34,635 nt of DNA from DAOTXK01 sp034435395 (GCA_034435395.1 DAOTXK010000005.1:1-34635); one strand, 5' to 3'; counted from the stretch's first letter, positions 24,639 through 32,708 are shown. Numbers and translations are program-made. The notes: a model not told the origin generated them from the letters alone.

Positions 24639-25052
24639 CTACCAGATAACGGCGACCAGGTCGCTCTCGGCGATCTGAGCGTCCCTGGTGATAAGAGGCA
24701 CGCCAAGCGCACGCGCCTCGGCCACGATGAGACGATCAAAGATATCTGGGATAGAAATCAGTTTACGGGAAGCCATCACCAGTTCAGGTGTGAGGTCGGT
24801 CAAGCGAATGTTCTCTGCCGCCTGCCAGTGCATCAGGGCTTCTGTGAAGTCATCCGGTGACAGGGTCAGTCGCCCCTTCTCGATCACCATGTAGATTTCG
24901 GCCAGCACCAGTGCCGGTATAACCAGGGTAAGCTCGCCATTATCGACCCGTTCCAGCGTGGCTGACGCCGCCTGGCCCAAGCGGTTGTTCGCGGTCAGGT
25001 GCCACAACAAGGCGTGGGTATCGGCGATGACCATCGCGGTCGCGTCAGACAT
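24639..25052 (-). CDS. PIN-domain toxin (VapC-like)
   Basis: This is a 137-residue RNase of the PIN fold. The acidic site is complete: Asp11 in VIADTHALLWHL, Glu52 in LVLAEIYMV, Asp103/Asp106 in ISIPDIFDRLIVAEA, and Asp124 in LITRDAQI. The D-x-x-D-R-L-I-V-A-E-A block is characteristic of the VapC family, whose members cut tRNA or rRNA and slow growth when released. Its start (ATG 25052) lies inside the end of the preceding antitoxin gene (8-nt overlap), the normal coupling for toxin-antitoxin pairs. Confidence 0.93.
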   Translation of the reverse strand: MSDATAMVIADTHALLWHLTANNRLGQAASATLERVDNGELTLVIPALVLAEIYMVIEKGRLTLSPDDFTEALMHWQAAENIRLTDLTPELVMASRKLISIPDIFDRLIVAEARALGVPLITRDAQIAESDLVAVIW

Positions 25053-25329
25053 CTCCCTTGTCCCCTGCCTCCTCGTCGGCCAGGTCCTTTAGTAACCGGT
25101 TAAGGGACTGCGCATGGGCTTCGCTGGTGAGTTCTTCAACTTCCTCGAAGGATATCCCCTCCCCCGTGACATATCGCGACCATATCCCGCCCAACTTCAC
25201 GATATTCTGCTGTTCGGAACGGAGAGCGATCTGTAACTCCACTTGCTGTTTGTCTGCCAGGTCCAAAGGGGTTAGCGGCTTAAAAACGCCATCCTCGTAC
25301 ACTGCCCGAATGGTGATCGTGTCAGCCAT
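25045..25329 (-). CDS. Antitoxin, AF2212-like/DUF104 family
   Basis: This 94-residue protein starts MADTITIRAVYEDGVFKPLTPLDLADKQQVEL. The xRAVYExGVFKPLxPLDL block is the recognised N-terminal beta module of the AF2212-like (DUF104) antitoxins, which partner PIN toxins. The C-terminal part (EEVEELTSEAHAQSLNRLL) is helical and acidic, as expected for the segment that wraps the toxin. It is the first gene of the pair, with a strong promoter and an inverted repeat just upstream that may be its own operator. Confidence 0.9.
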   Translation of the reverse strand: MADTITIRAVYEDGVFKPLTPLDLADKQQVELQIALRSEQQNIVKLGGIWSRYVTGEGISFEEVEELTSEAHAQSLNRLLKDLADEEAGDKGDV

Positions 25330-25344
25330 GGTCTGTCATCCTAT

Positions 25345-25402
25345 AAACCAGGTCGCTCCGGTTTGTTCCGATCGATTATAGCGGATGTCAGTTGGCCCTC
25401 AA
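25345..25402 (-). promoter_or_regulatory. Toxin-antitoxin promoter with candidate operator
   Basis: On the minus strand TTGAGG (25402-25397), a 16-nt spacer and TATAAT (25380-25375) form a strong promoter whose -35 box overlaps the end of the response-regulator gene. Downstream, AAACC-N10-GGTTT (25345-25364) is an inverted repeat near the start of transcription, a natural place for antitoxin autorepression. Confidence 0.6.
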
Positions 25403-26064
25403 TCGATCAGGCCCATCTCCAGCGCGTAGCGGATCAGGTCAGCGCGGGTGCGCAGGTCCAGCTTGCGCAGGATGTTATCCCGGTGGCGGGAGACGGTCTT
25501 GGGGCTGATGCCCAACCGCTCGGCGATGTCCTGGTTGCGCAGCCCCTCCCCGATCAGGATCAGCACCTCGCGCTCGCGGGCGGTCAGCTTGTGCAGGGCG
25601 GCCTGCCCGGCGTCCATCTCCGGCTGGTGCCCGTGCAGGAAATCCTTCACCAGCGCCCCCGCCACCGAGGGATGCAGATACACGTCCCCGCTGGCCACCG
25701 TGCGGATGGCGTGAATCAGGTCCTCCGAGGCCGCCCGCTTGGGCACGTAGCCGGACGCGCCCGCCTGGAGCATGGCGAAGAAGTAGTCCTGCCCCTCGTG
25801 GATGGTCAGGGCCAGCACTTTCACCTGCTCGCCATGGCTGGCCTTGATCCGGCGGGTGGTTTCCAGGCCGTCGAGGTCTCCGGCTAAGGTGATGTCCATC
25901 AGCACCACGTCAGGTTCGGCCTCCTCCACCAGCTGTAGCGCCTGGCGACCAGAGCCGACCGCGCCGACGACTTCAAAATCGGGCTGGCCGCTCAGCAGCG
26001 CCCGCAGCCCATCGCGCACCACGTCATGATCGTCCACCAGCAAGATTCGCACCTGTTCGCTCAT
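25399..26064 (-). CDS. NarL/FixJ-type response regulator
   Basis: This is a 221-residue transcription factor, receiver plus LuxR-type helix-turn-helix. The receiver has the acidic pair LLVDDHD, phospho-acceptor Asp57 in DVVLMDITL, and Lys in GYVPKRAA. The output domain reads LTAREREVLILIGEGLRNQDIAERLGIS and SRHRDNILRKLDL, the GerE fold. It is coupled to the upstream kinase gene by an ATGA overlap (26061-26064), so the pair is cognate. Targets probably include the cytochrome genes at the head of the same operon; that is inferred from context. Confidence 0.95.
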   Translation of the reverse strand: MSEQVRILLVDDHDVVRDGLRALLSGQPDFEVVGAVGSGRQALQLVEEAEPDVVLMDITLAGDLDGLETTRRIKASHGEQVKVLALTIHEGQDYFFAMLQAGASGYVPKRAASEDLIHAIRTVASGDVYLHPSVAGALVKDFLHGHQPEMDAGQAALHKLTAREREVLILIGEGLRNQDIAERLGISPKTVSRHRDNILRKLDLRTRADLIRYALEMGLID

Positions 26065-27563
26065 GGGGTCGTGCCTTTCCCATCATTGAAGGGAAACCAC
26101 ACACACACCCTCGTCCCCTCGCCCGGCGCGGCGGCGATGGTCAGCGTGCCGTCGAGCTGCGTGGCGCGTTCGGTCATGCCCAGCAATCCCCAGCCTTCCT
26201 GACCGTCGAGCGGCCTGTCGGTCGGGACGAAGCCCACCCCCTCATCATGAACGCACAGCCCGACTTCCGCCTCCCTGAACTCCAGTCGGACCTGTGCTTC
26301 GTCAACGCCGGCGTGGCGCACCACGTTGGTGAGGGCCTCCTGGGCGATACGGAAGATGGCCAGTTCGATCGCCGGCGGCAGACGGCGGCGCTCGCCCACC
26401 ACCGTCAGATCGACCTTAAGCCCGAAGCGCTGGCGGTACTGCTGCGCCAGGGAGCGCAGGGCGGCGGCCAGCCCCAGATGGTCAAGCTGGCTGGGCCGCA
26501 GGTCGGCCACCAGGTGGTGCAGCCCGGCCACCGCTCCCGTCGTCATCTGGCGCAGGTCTTTGATGCTCTCGGCCAGGGTTGGCTGGCCGTTGGCCGCCCG
26601 CGCCAGGTTCTCCAGCCCCAGGGATAGCGCGGTGAGCGTCTGGCCGATCTCGTCGTGCAGCTCGCGGGCGATGCGCCGACGTTCCTCCTCCTGCGCCGCC
26701 ACGGTATGCCGCAACATCTGGCGGCGCAGGTCCTCGCGCCGTTGCAACTCGTCGATGGCCCGCTGCTCGGCGGCGGCCAGCGCCTGCCGACGTTCCAGCT
26801 CAAACATGTTCAGCGCCGGGATGAGGGTCACGGCCAGGATGGTCGCCAGCAGCCCCCGGAAAAGTTGCACCGGCACGCCGACGATCTGCTCAAACAGCGC
26901 GGCGTTGAGCAGGTTGGATGGGAAGAGCAGCGTCTCCGTCACGAAGACCTGCCCGACCGCGCCGTACACCACAAAGGTCAGCGATGCCACATACAGATTG
27001 CGGGCGAAGCGCCGTCCCTCCGCGCGGAGTTTCCGTGCCTGTTTCCCCAGGGCATAAGCGCTGATCAGCGCGCCGGGGATGGCCAGGCTGTAGCGGCTCC
27101 AGGTGTCGATCATGTGGAACCAGGAGCGCACGCTCACCCGCGTGGCGTCGCCGGGCTGGAAAATCAGCCCCATCAGGAAGACGGAGGCCAGCCAGAACGC
27201 CAGGAAGCCGCCCGCGATGTACAGGTCGGACCGGAACAGGCGCTCCGCCGGGTATAACAGCTTGACGCCGAACGCGATCAGGGCGGTGAAGGAGACCGCC
27301 AGCACCGCCACCCGCAGGCCCTCCAGCCACAGCGGTGCCGCATCGGGATCGTGCAGCGCCGCTTCCCGGAGGAACATCTCCAGCCATTCATGCCCGCCGT
27401 GGATCAGGCCGAACCCGGCCAGCGGCAGCATGGCGCGGGCGAAGGGCAGCTCGCTGTCCACGCGCTGGACTTCCAGGGCGGCGGCCAGGCCCAGCGTAAA
27501 AAAGGCCAGCCCATAAAAAAAGTAAATGACGATGATGGAACCGGGCGCGAACAGGTGGATCAT
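26061..27563 (-). CDS. Seven-TM sensor histidine kinase (HisKA_3/NarX-NreB class)
   Basis: This is a 500-residue membrane sensor. Seven hydrophobic segments (roughly 9-30, 41-61, 83-103, 113-134, 155-173, 189-208, 231-251) form the input module, with conserved-looking His55 and His58 in LIHGGHEWLEM and Trp/His in RSWFHMIDTW. A coiled coil from about 255 leads to the dimerisation helix with phospho-acceptor His303 (RIARELHDEIGQTL). The HATPase part shows EALTNVVRHAG and VHDEGVGF, then GWGLLGMTERA. No PAS or GAF domain is present, so the membrane part must sense the signal. It lies 75 nt after the 13-haem cytochrome gene on the same strand. Membrane haem or quinone sensing is conceivable but unproven. 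Confidence 0.92.
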   Translation of the reverse strand: MIHLFAPGSIIVIYFFYGLAFFTLGLAAALEVQRVDSELPFARAMLPLAGFGLIHGGHEWLEMFLREAALHDPDAAPLWLEGLRVAVLAVSFTALIAFGVKLLYPAERLFRSDLYIAGGFLAFWLASVFLMGLIFQPGDATRVSVRSWFHMIDTWSRYSLAIPGALISAYALGKQARKLRAEGRRFARNLYVASLTFVVYGAVGQVFVTETLLFPSNLLNAALFEQIVGVPVQLFRGLLATILAVTLIPALNMFELERRQALAAAEQRAIDELQRREDLRRQMLRHTVAAQEEERRRIARELHDEIGQTLTALSLGLENLARAANGQPTLAESIKDLRQMTTGAVAGLHHLVADLRPSQLDHLGLAAALRSLAQQYRQRFGLKVDLTVVGERRRLPPAIELAIFRIAQEALTNVVRHAGVDEAQVRLEFREAEVGLCVHDEGVGFVPTDRPLDGQEGWGLLGMTERATQLDGTLTIAAAPGEGTRVCVWFPFNDGKGTTP

Positions 27564-27637
27564 CGGTTGTCTTCAGCCGGGTAGGGGGATGACGAGCGGT
27601 CGTCCCTGCCCTGGCATCTCCCTTGTAAGGCGGGGCG

Positions 27638-30013
27638 TCACGGCTGGCGGTCGGTCGGCAGCGTGCTGGCGGGCTGAACGTAGTGTGCGGTGTGGCAGTC
27701 CGTGCACCCAACCGGGTAATTGCGGCTCAGGTAATCGTTGTAGTGGGCCAGGTCGTCGGCGTGACAGGTGGCGCACCGGTCGGACATGGCGATGCGGTAC
27801 CGGCGGCGGCCCCCCGGCGGCGGACCCTCATGCGGGAAGGCGTCCGCGCCGTGGCAGTCCAGGCAGCCCAGCTGTCCCTGCGGATACGATTCGCCGTGCA
27901 CCGAGGCCGCCCGCCGTGCCAAATCGACGCCGAGGGACAGTGTGTTGCCGTCGGCCAGGGTGAAGGTCCGATCGGTCTGGGCGTGGCACAGCAGGCAGCC
28001 GCCGTCCTCCCCGGTGGCGGCGATGCTGAAGCGGATCGGCGGGGGCAGCAGAAAAGCCGCGGCGATCAGTCCCGCCCCCAGCAGGAAGACCACCGGCCCT
28101 CCGTAGCGCAGCCGCCGGTCCCGTTTCCGGAAGGCGAAACCGACCGCGCCGATGGCCACGCCGACCAGGCCAGCGCCGACCATGACCAGCGCCGGGGCAT
28201 CCAGCCGATCGGCCACGGCGTCGATGATCGATCGGCCAGCCTCCGCTGGCTCCTCAGCCGGCGCCCCGGTTCCAGCTTCGATCCCCAGGGCCGCGTCAAC
28301 GGCATCCAGCAGGGCGTCGGCGTAAGAATAGTTGTGCACGCCCAGGCTGCCATCGCCTTCGACCAAAGAGATCGCCAGGGTGATCCATTCCTCCGCCCCG
28401 GAATCGGCGGCAGCTTTGGCCGATTCCAGGCGGGCGCGGAAGGACGCCTGTGTCTGGTCGATGAATCGCTGAACATCCTGCGCCGTGACCAGTTCGGCGT
28501 GGCAGGCCGTGCACGAATACGGCTCCAGCCCGGCGGCCTGCTCCCCCTCCAGGTCGGCTGGCAGGATGGGCCGCAGCAGGTGGCTGGCCGCGCCGCCGAA
28601 CGCGCCGATGGCCGCCGTGTCCGGCATGTGGCAGGTCAGGCAGTCCGGGCCGCCTTCGGCGCTGAAGTGCGCCGAGGGAATCCCCGATACGGCTTCCACT
28701 ACCTGCCGACCCTCGTACATCTCCTGCACCGGGTGATGCAGCCCCTCGCCCACCCGCAGGACCTCGCCGTCCGGCGCGGTGCTGGTGTGGCAGCCGACGC
28801 ACAGCGCGTATGGCTCCGCCCGCAGCAGGAAGGGGGAGGTCACGCCCGGCTCCGCCTGCCAGGCCGCGCCGCCGCCATCGGGAGCTGCCAGCCGCAGCCG
28901 CGCCGCCGTCAAGTCGCCGCGCAGGTCGAACGGGCCAAACGGCTCGCTCTCCGTCTGGACGCCGTGCGGGTTATGGCAGGCCACGCAGGTCACGCCGTAG
29001 ACGGCATCGGCCAGCGTCAGCGTCGTCTCCGGCGTCGGGTCGGTCGAATCAAGCGGCGCGGCGTGGCAACGCAGGCAGCTATCGTCGGCCCGGTCGCTCC
29101 CCCCCAGGACCGACAGCGCGTCGGCATGAGCGCTGGCCAGCCACTCGTTGTACTGGCTGTTGGTGCTGCGGGCGTGCCCTGTCGGCCAGAAGAATTCCCC
29201 ATCTTCCAGGGAGGCCATCATAAACACGTCCGCATCAAACGCCATGCCCGGCTGAAAATCGAGCGGAAACGGATGATCGCTCGCCGTGTCATGCCCTTTG
29301 GCATGGCACTGGGCGCAGACCTGCGCATCCGCCGTGCGCGGCAGGGGGTTGAGGCCGCCGTTGTGATCGCCGCCGGGGCCGTGGCACGCCTCGCAGCCGA
29401 CGCCCAGCTCGACCTCCCCGATCAGCATGGTATCCAGCGTCGCCAGGCGCGTGCCGGATTCAAACGCCTGGCGGGTCAGGCCGGTGGTATGGCAACCGGC
29501 GCAGGTCAGCCGCCAGTCGCGCGCCGGGTCGGTCCAGTCGTCGGGGTGGTACGGCGTCCAGGTGCCGGCCTGGCCTGGCTCCTGGGGGATGTTCCAGACC
29601 ACCGGCAGCAGGTAGTAACGCTGCTGGCCGTTCTCGTCGGCCATCACGCTCACATACTGCTGGATGTAGTTCCCGCCGATGACGTAGGTGATATCCCTGA
29701 CCGTGATGGGGCGTTGCTCTCCGTCGGGCCAGGTGACGGTCAGCGCTTCTTCGTCGGTCAGGTCGCCCAGGATCGTCTCCTCGGTCGCCCGGCGGACGGT
29801 CCGGGCGTGCCTGGTGCCGGCCCAGGCGTCCCACAATTCGGCCCCGGCGGTGTTGTGGCAGGTGTCGCACCGATTGGACCCTATGTAGGCCGCGCCCAGG
29901 TTAGGCGGGTCCACCTGCCCGGCGGGCGCGGCGGTAACCATAATCAGGCCGGACAGCGCCAGGGTGCCGAGGCCCATCCACACAGCGATCAGCCAGAATC
30001 GTCGTCGCTTCAT
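27638..30013 (-). CDS. Thirteen-haem membrane cytochrome c
   Basis: This is a 791-residue extracytoplasmic electron carrier with 13 CxxCH sites (first Cys at 49, 171, 207, 233, 313, 343, 405, 458, 501, 673, 717, 747, 770). After an N-terminal signal/anchor (about 7-29) come nine haems, then a long helical stretch with GVHNYSYADALLDAV, as in the C-terminal helices of nitrite-reductase-related multihaem proteins. A two-helix membrane hairpin (about 607-629 and 640-657, with RKRDRRLRYG between) follows, then a four-haem domain. No CxxCK active-site motif is seen, so an electron conduit is likelier than NrfA. The start is ATG 30013, with GGAGGG 8 nt upstream; TTG 30016 is adjacent. Confidence 0.93.
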   Translation of the reverse strand: MKRRRFWLIAVWMGLGTLALSGLIMVTAAPAGQVDPPNLGAAYIGSNRCDTCHNTAGAELWDAWAGTRHARTVRRATEETILGDLTDEEALTVTWPDGEQRPITVRDITYVIGGNYIQQYVSVMADENGQQRYYLLPVVWNIPQEPGQAGTWTPYHPDDWTDPARDWRLTCAGCHTTGLTRQAFESGTRLATLDTMLIGEVELGVGCEACHGPGGDHNGGLNPLPRTADAQVCAQCHAKGHDTASDHPFPLDFQPGMAFDADVFMMASLEDGEFFWPTGHARSTNSQYNEWLASAHADALSVLGGSDRADDSCLRCHAAPLDSTDPTPETTLTLADAVYGVTCVACHNPHGVQTESEPFGPFDLRGDLTAARLRLAAPDGGGAAWQAEPGVTSPFLLRAEPYALCVGCHTSTAPDGEVLRVGEGLHHPVQEMYEGRQVVEAVSGIPSAHFSAEGGPDCLTCHMPDTAAIGAFGGAASHLLRPILPADLEGEQAAGLEPYSCTACHAELVTAQDVQRFIDQTQASFRARLESAKAAADSGAEEWITLAISLVEGDGSLGVHNYSYADALLDAVDAALGIEAGTGAPAEEPAEAGRSIIDAVADRLDAPALVMVGAGLVGVAIGAVGFAFRKRDRRLRYGGPVVFLLGAGLIAAAFLLPPPIRFSIAATGEDGGCLLCHAQTDRTFTLADGNTLSLGVDLARRAASVHGESYPQGQLGCLDCHGADAFPHEGPPPGGRRRYRIAMSDRCATCHADDLAHYNDYLSRNYPVGCTDCHTAHYVQPASTLPTDRQP

Positions 30014-30086
30014 CAAATCAGGCCCTCCACGATTAGCAGGCCATCATCATCCCCGGAATACAGGCCGGGCATAAGCGCGGCCAGGT

Positions 30087-31244
30087 CTACTCCCGGTCGT
30101 GATAGCCCTGCGCAGCCTCGGCCATCTGCTCAACCGTCCAGTCGGCATGGCAGCGCGTGCAGGCATACCGCACGGTGATATAGGGCCTGAGGGTGCCCCC
30201 GTCCTCGCTGAACTGCTCCGCCGCCGGGTCGGTGTTGATCTGGTAGAGGTGCGCGCTGAGGTCCGCCCACAGCAGCTCCGGATTCCGGGAACCGCTGACA
30301 GCCATCGGCGGCATGTGACAATCCACGCAGGTGACGCCGTTCTCCGCGTGACCGGGGGCCATGGTGTTGCTGAAGTGGCAGTCCGTGCACTGCGCGCGGA
30401 TGCCGCGCCGGGGGTTGACCTCCTCGTCGGCGTAGACGGCACTGCGGTGCGGGTCGTGGCAGTCCACGCAGTCCAGGGCGGCGTGGGTGGCGGTCATGAT
30501 TTCATCGTACTGCTCGTGGTGCAGGATGAAGCCGTCGCTGGTCTGCACCGCGCCCGCCTCGCCCCGCCCATGGCAGGCGGCGCAGGCTTCCTTGGACCGG
30601 TCGATCAGGGGCCGGGCGCGGATCGGGTCCTGCACATGCAGGCTGCCCGGCCCGTGACACTCCTCACACTGCACGCCTTCCTCCTCCCACATCCCGTTCA
30701 GGCCGGGCAGGTCATACATGTGGGTAGTGGGGTTGTAATTGTAGCCGGTGGTGTGGCAGCTGGCGCAGGTATACGGCCGCTGCGGCTCGCCGGGCCGGTA
30801 TGGCTCCCAGTTGGCCGCCACGATCACCTCGCCGGTGCGCGGGTCGATGATCGGGAAGTTGTACTGCGTGGCCGCATTTTCGTCCCGCCCGGTGATGACG
30901 TAACCGTCCCGGTCCAGGAAGCGCGCCCGCCAGTAGAAGCCACCCACCACCAGGCCCACATCTTCCCAGGTGTAACCCTCCGGCGGTGACGGCAGCTCGT
31001 TATAGGGATAAGTTGGCTGCTGGCCGTCCACCTTGTTGAGGATATAGCTGTGGCCGTGGCGCTGGTGCTGGCGGGCGATGTCCACATGGCAGTCGCCGCA
31101 GGTATCGGAGCCGACGAAGTCAGGGATCACGCCGCCCTGCGCGCCCACCGTCCCGGCGCTGCTCAGGGCCAGGCTCAGCGCGACGCCGACCAGAGACATC
31201 CCCAACAGGATCACGGTGATGAAGAGTTTTCTGGGCATCATCAT
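30087..31244 (-). CDS. Eight-haem cytochrome c
   Basis: This is a secreted or anchored octahaem protein of 385 residues. A signal/anchor is followed by CxxCH sites at Cys49, 160, 193, 221, 259, 286, 306 and 362. CHTTGYN followed by CEECHGPGSLH mirrors the second and third haem region of the 13-haem neighbour, so the two share ancestry. CVDCHMPPMAVS and SAHLYQINTD are blocks of the multihaem family that includes nitrite and tetrathionate reductases, but every site is CxxCH, so no enzyme is claimed. Three ATGs in a row (31244, 31241, 31238) are possible starts; GAGG at 31250-31247 favours the second or third. It is the first gene of the cytochrome-kinase operon, 73 nt before the 13-haem gene. 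Confidence 0.92.
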   Translation of the reverse strand: MMMPRKLFITVILLGMSLVGVALSLALSSAGTVGAQGGVIPDFVGSDTCGDCHVDIARQHQRHGHSYILNKVDGQQPTYPYNELPSPPEGYTWEDVGLVVGGFYWRARFLDRDGYVITGRDENAATQYNFPIIDPRTGEVIVAANWEPYRPGEPQRPYTCASCHTTGYNYNPTTHMYDLPGLNGMWEEEGVQCEECHGPGSLHVQDPIRARPLIDRSKEACAACHGRGEAGAVQTSDGFILHHEQYDEIMTATHAALDCVDCHDPHRSAVYADEEVNPRRGIRAQCTDCHFSNTMAPGHAENGVTCVDCHMPPMAVSGSRNPELLWADLSAHLYQINTDPAAEQFSEDGGTLRPYITVRYACTRCHADWTVEQMAEAAQGYHDRE

Positions 31245-31390
31245 TTCCTCTTCGGTTAGGGCCAGTCGTGCCTGGGCAAAGGTTTGGGTCAGGCCGCAGG
31301 GGAGATGATCGCCGTCGGTGGGGGCCTGGAAGATTCTGGACTTCTTCGATTGATATGATACTTTTCCCACACAATATGAGAATTTCCCTG

Positions 31391-31419
31391 ATTATAGGTG
31401 AGCGGCAGATGAGAAGCAA
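31391..31419 (-). promoter_or_regulatory. Promoter of the cytochrome/kinase operon
   Basis: On the minus strand TTGCTT (31419-31414), a 17-nt spacer and a perfect TATAAT (31396-31391). The leader to the first gene is about 140 nt. A second possible promoter, TTCTCA-N17-TATCAT, overlaps 31355-31383 on the same strand. Confidence 0.55.
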
Positions 31420-31560
31420 GCGATCCGATAGCCCAGGGATGAAACAGGCGGTGGCGCGCCGGGCCACCTCAGATTCCTGATCCGCGCCCCCGCGCGCCGC
31501 CTTCCCCCCGTTCGATCCGCACGGACCAGGCGCATAACCGGCCTGGAAAGCCGCCAGGAG

Positions 31561-31590
31561 TTGACGCTGACCGTCAAACCGTGATAGAAT
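31561..31590 (+). promoter_or_regulatory. lacI-rbs promoter
   Basis: TTGACG (31561-31566), 18-nt spacer, TAGAAT (31585-31590). The -35 box is also the left arm of an inverted repeat TTGACG-N5-CGTCAA (31561-31577), a possible second protein-binding site. Confidence 0.6.
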
Positions 31591-31604
31591 CGATTGCGCA
31601 ATCG
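31591..31604 (+). promoter_or_regulatory. LacI-family operator (perfect palindrome)
   Basis: CGATTGCGCAATCG is a perfect 14-bp palindrome with the TTGCGCAA core typical of LacI/GalR-family sites and a central CG step. It directly follows the -10 box and covers the expected transcription start. It most likely binds the repressor encoded 79 nt downstream. Confidence 0.75.
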
Positions 31605-31649
31605 TTTGTCTCCCCATGGTGATGGGCTATCGCGATGGTCTGAGGAGGG

Positions 31650-31682
31650 AGGAGAGAGAAGGCAACGAACACTGGCTCTCCT
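31650..31682 (+). promoter_or_regulatory. Leader hairpin abutting the lacI start codon
   Basis: AGGAGAG (31650-31656) pairs perfectly with CTCTCCT (31676-31682), which ends next to ATG 31683. The only Shine-Dalgarno-like tract, GAGGAGGG (31642-31649), lies directly before the hairpin and is too far from the ATG in linear sequence. Confidence 0.5.
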
Positions 31683-32708
31683 ATGGCTACCATTCACGAT
31701 GTCGCCAAAAAAGCCGGGGTTTCGGCGTCGACGGTCTCCCACGTCGTCAACCGGACGCGTTATGTCAGTGAGCAGACCCGCCAGCGCGTCTTGCAGGCCA
31801 TGGAGGAATTGGACTACCAGCCCAACCGGCTGGCGCGCAGCCTCCGCAGCCGCCGCACGCACACGTTCGGTGTCATCCTGCCGAACAGCGCCAATCCGTT
31901 TTTTGCCCAGGTATTGCTGGGCGTCGAGGCGGAGGCGTATGACTACGGTTACAACGTCATCTTAGGAAACGCCAATGATGATCCCCAGCGCGAACTCGAT
32001 TATCTGGAAACCCTGCTGTCCAAACAGGTGGACGGGGTGCTGCTGGTGTCCACGGGGGCGTACAGCGAGGCGCTGGATATCCTGACCAGTCGCCACACGC
32101 CGGTGGTGATGGTCGACCGGACACCTGGCGAATCGTACGACAGCTTTCATATTGATACGGTTTACACCGACAACAGGCAGGGGGGCATCCTGGCGACGGA
32201 GCACATTCTCTCGTGGGGTCACCGGCGAATCGGCTGCATCACCGGCCCGTCGCTGTTCACGTCCAGCGCGTCGCGCGTCATCGGCTACCGCACGGCGCTG
32301 GAGGCCGCCGGTCTGCCGGTGGACCCGGACCTGATTATAAGCGGGGACTTCCAGCATGAAAGTGGATACCGGGCCGGTCATCAACTGCTGAAGCTGCCGC
32401 AACCGCCTTCCGCGCTGTTTGTCTGCAACGACCTGATGGCGGTGGGCGCTCTGTGCGCGATTCACGAGGCCGGCTTTCGGGTCCCGGCGGATATCTCAGT
32501 GGTCGGGTTCGACGATATCCCGCTGGCCTCGTTCACCGTGCCCCGCCTGACGACCATCGCCCAGCCCGCCCAGCGGATTGGCGCGGTGGCCGTCAAACTG
32601 CTGATCCGCCGGCTGCAAAATCGCGAGGCTCCCGCTCAGCATGAACTGCTGCCCGTCCGGCTGATTGAGCGCGATTCCTGCGGCCCTTTTAAGGGGGTGA
32701 GGGCGTGA
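31683..32708 (+). CDS. LacI-family transcriptional regulator
   Basis: This is a 341-residue sugar-responsive repressor. The N-terminal helix-turn-helix is MATIHDVAKKAGVSASTVSH, with hinge helix PNRLARSLRSRRT, then a periplasmic-binding-protein-like sensor domain (GVILPNSANPFFAQVLLGVE, VDGVLLVSTG, VVGFDDIPLASFTVPRLTTI). The order lacI-rbsD-rbsC-rbsB makes ribose or a ribose-like sugar the likely inducer. The start ATG 31683 is fixed by the family N-terminus and the absence of earlier in-frame starts. The rbsD GTG overlaps its stop by 4 nt. It probably represses its own operon through the palindrome at 31591-31604. Confidence 0.95.
   Translation: MATIHDVAKKAGVSASTVSHVVNRTRYVSEQTRQRVLQAMEELDYQPNRLARSLRSRRTHTFGVILPNSANPFFAQVLLGVEAEAYDYGYNVILGNANDDPQRELDYLETLLSKQVDGVLLVSTGAYSEALDILTSRHTPVVMVDRTPGESYDSFHIDTVYTDNRQGGILATEHILSWGHRRIGCITGPSLFTSSASRVIGYRTALEAAGLPVDPDLIISGDFQHESGYRAGHQLLKLPQPPSALFVCNDLMAVGALCAIHEAGFRVPADISVVGFDDIPLASFTVPRLTTIAQPAQRIGAVAVKLLIRRLQNREAPAQHELLPVRLIERDSCGPFKGVRA

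Larger units (their letters stand above)
31245..31682. promoter_or_regulatory. 438-nt divergent control region between cytochrome operon and lacI
   Basis: No gene is seen here. The region carries the cytochrome promoter in its left half, an unexplained inverted repeat GGTGGC-N7-GCCACC (31450-31468) in the middle, and the lacI promoter, operator and leader hairpin in its right part. About 31420-31560 holds nothing else I can support. Confidence 0.7.

Noticed and set aside
27683..30178. 831-codon open frame antisense to the 13-haem cytochrome
   Set aside because: The cytochrome with 13 CxxCH motifs is real; the antisense product is low complexity and has no recognisable domain.
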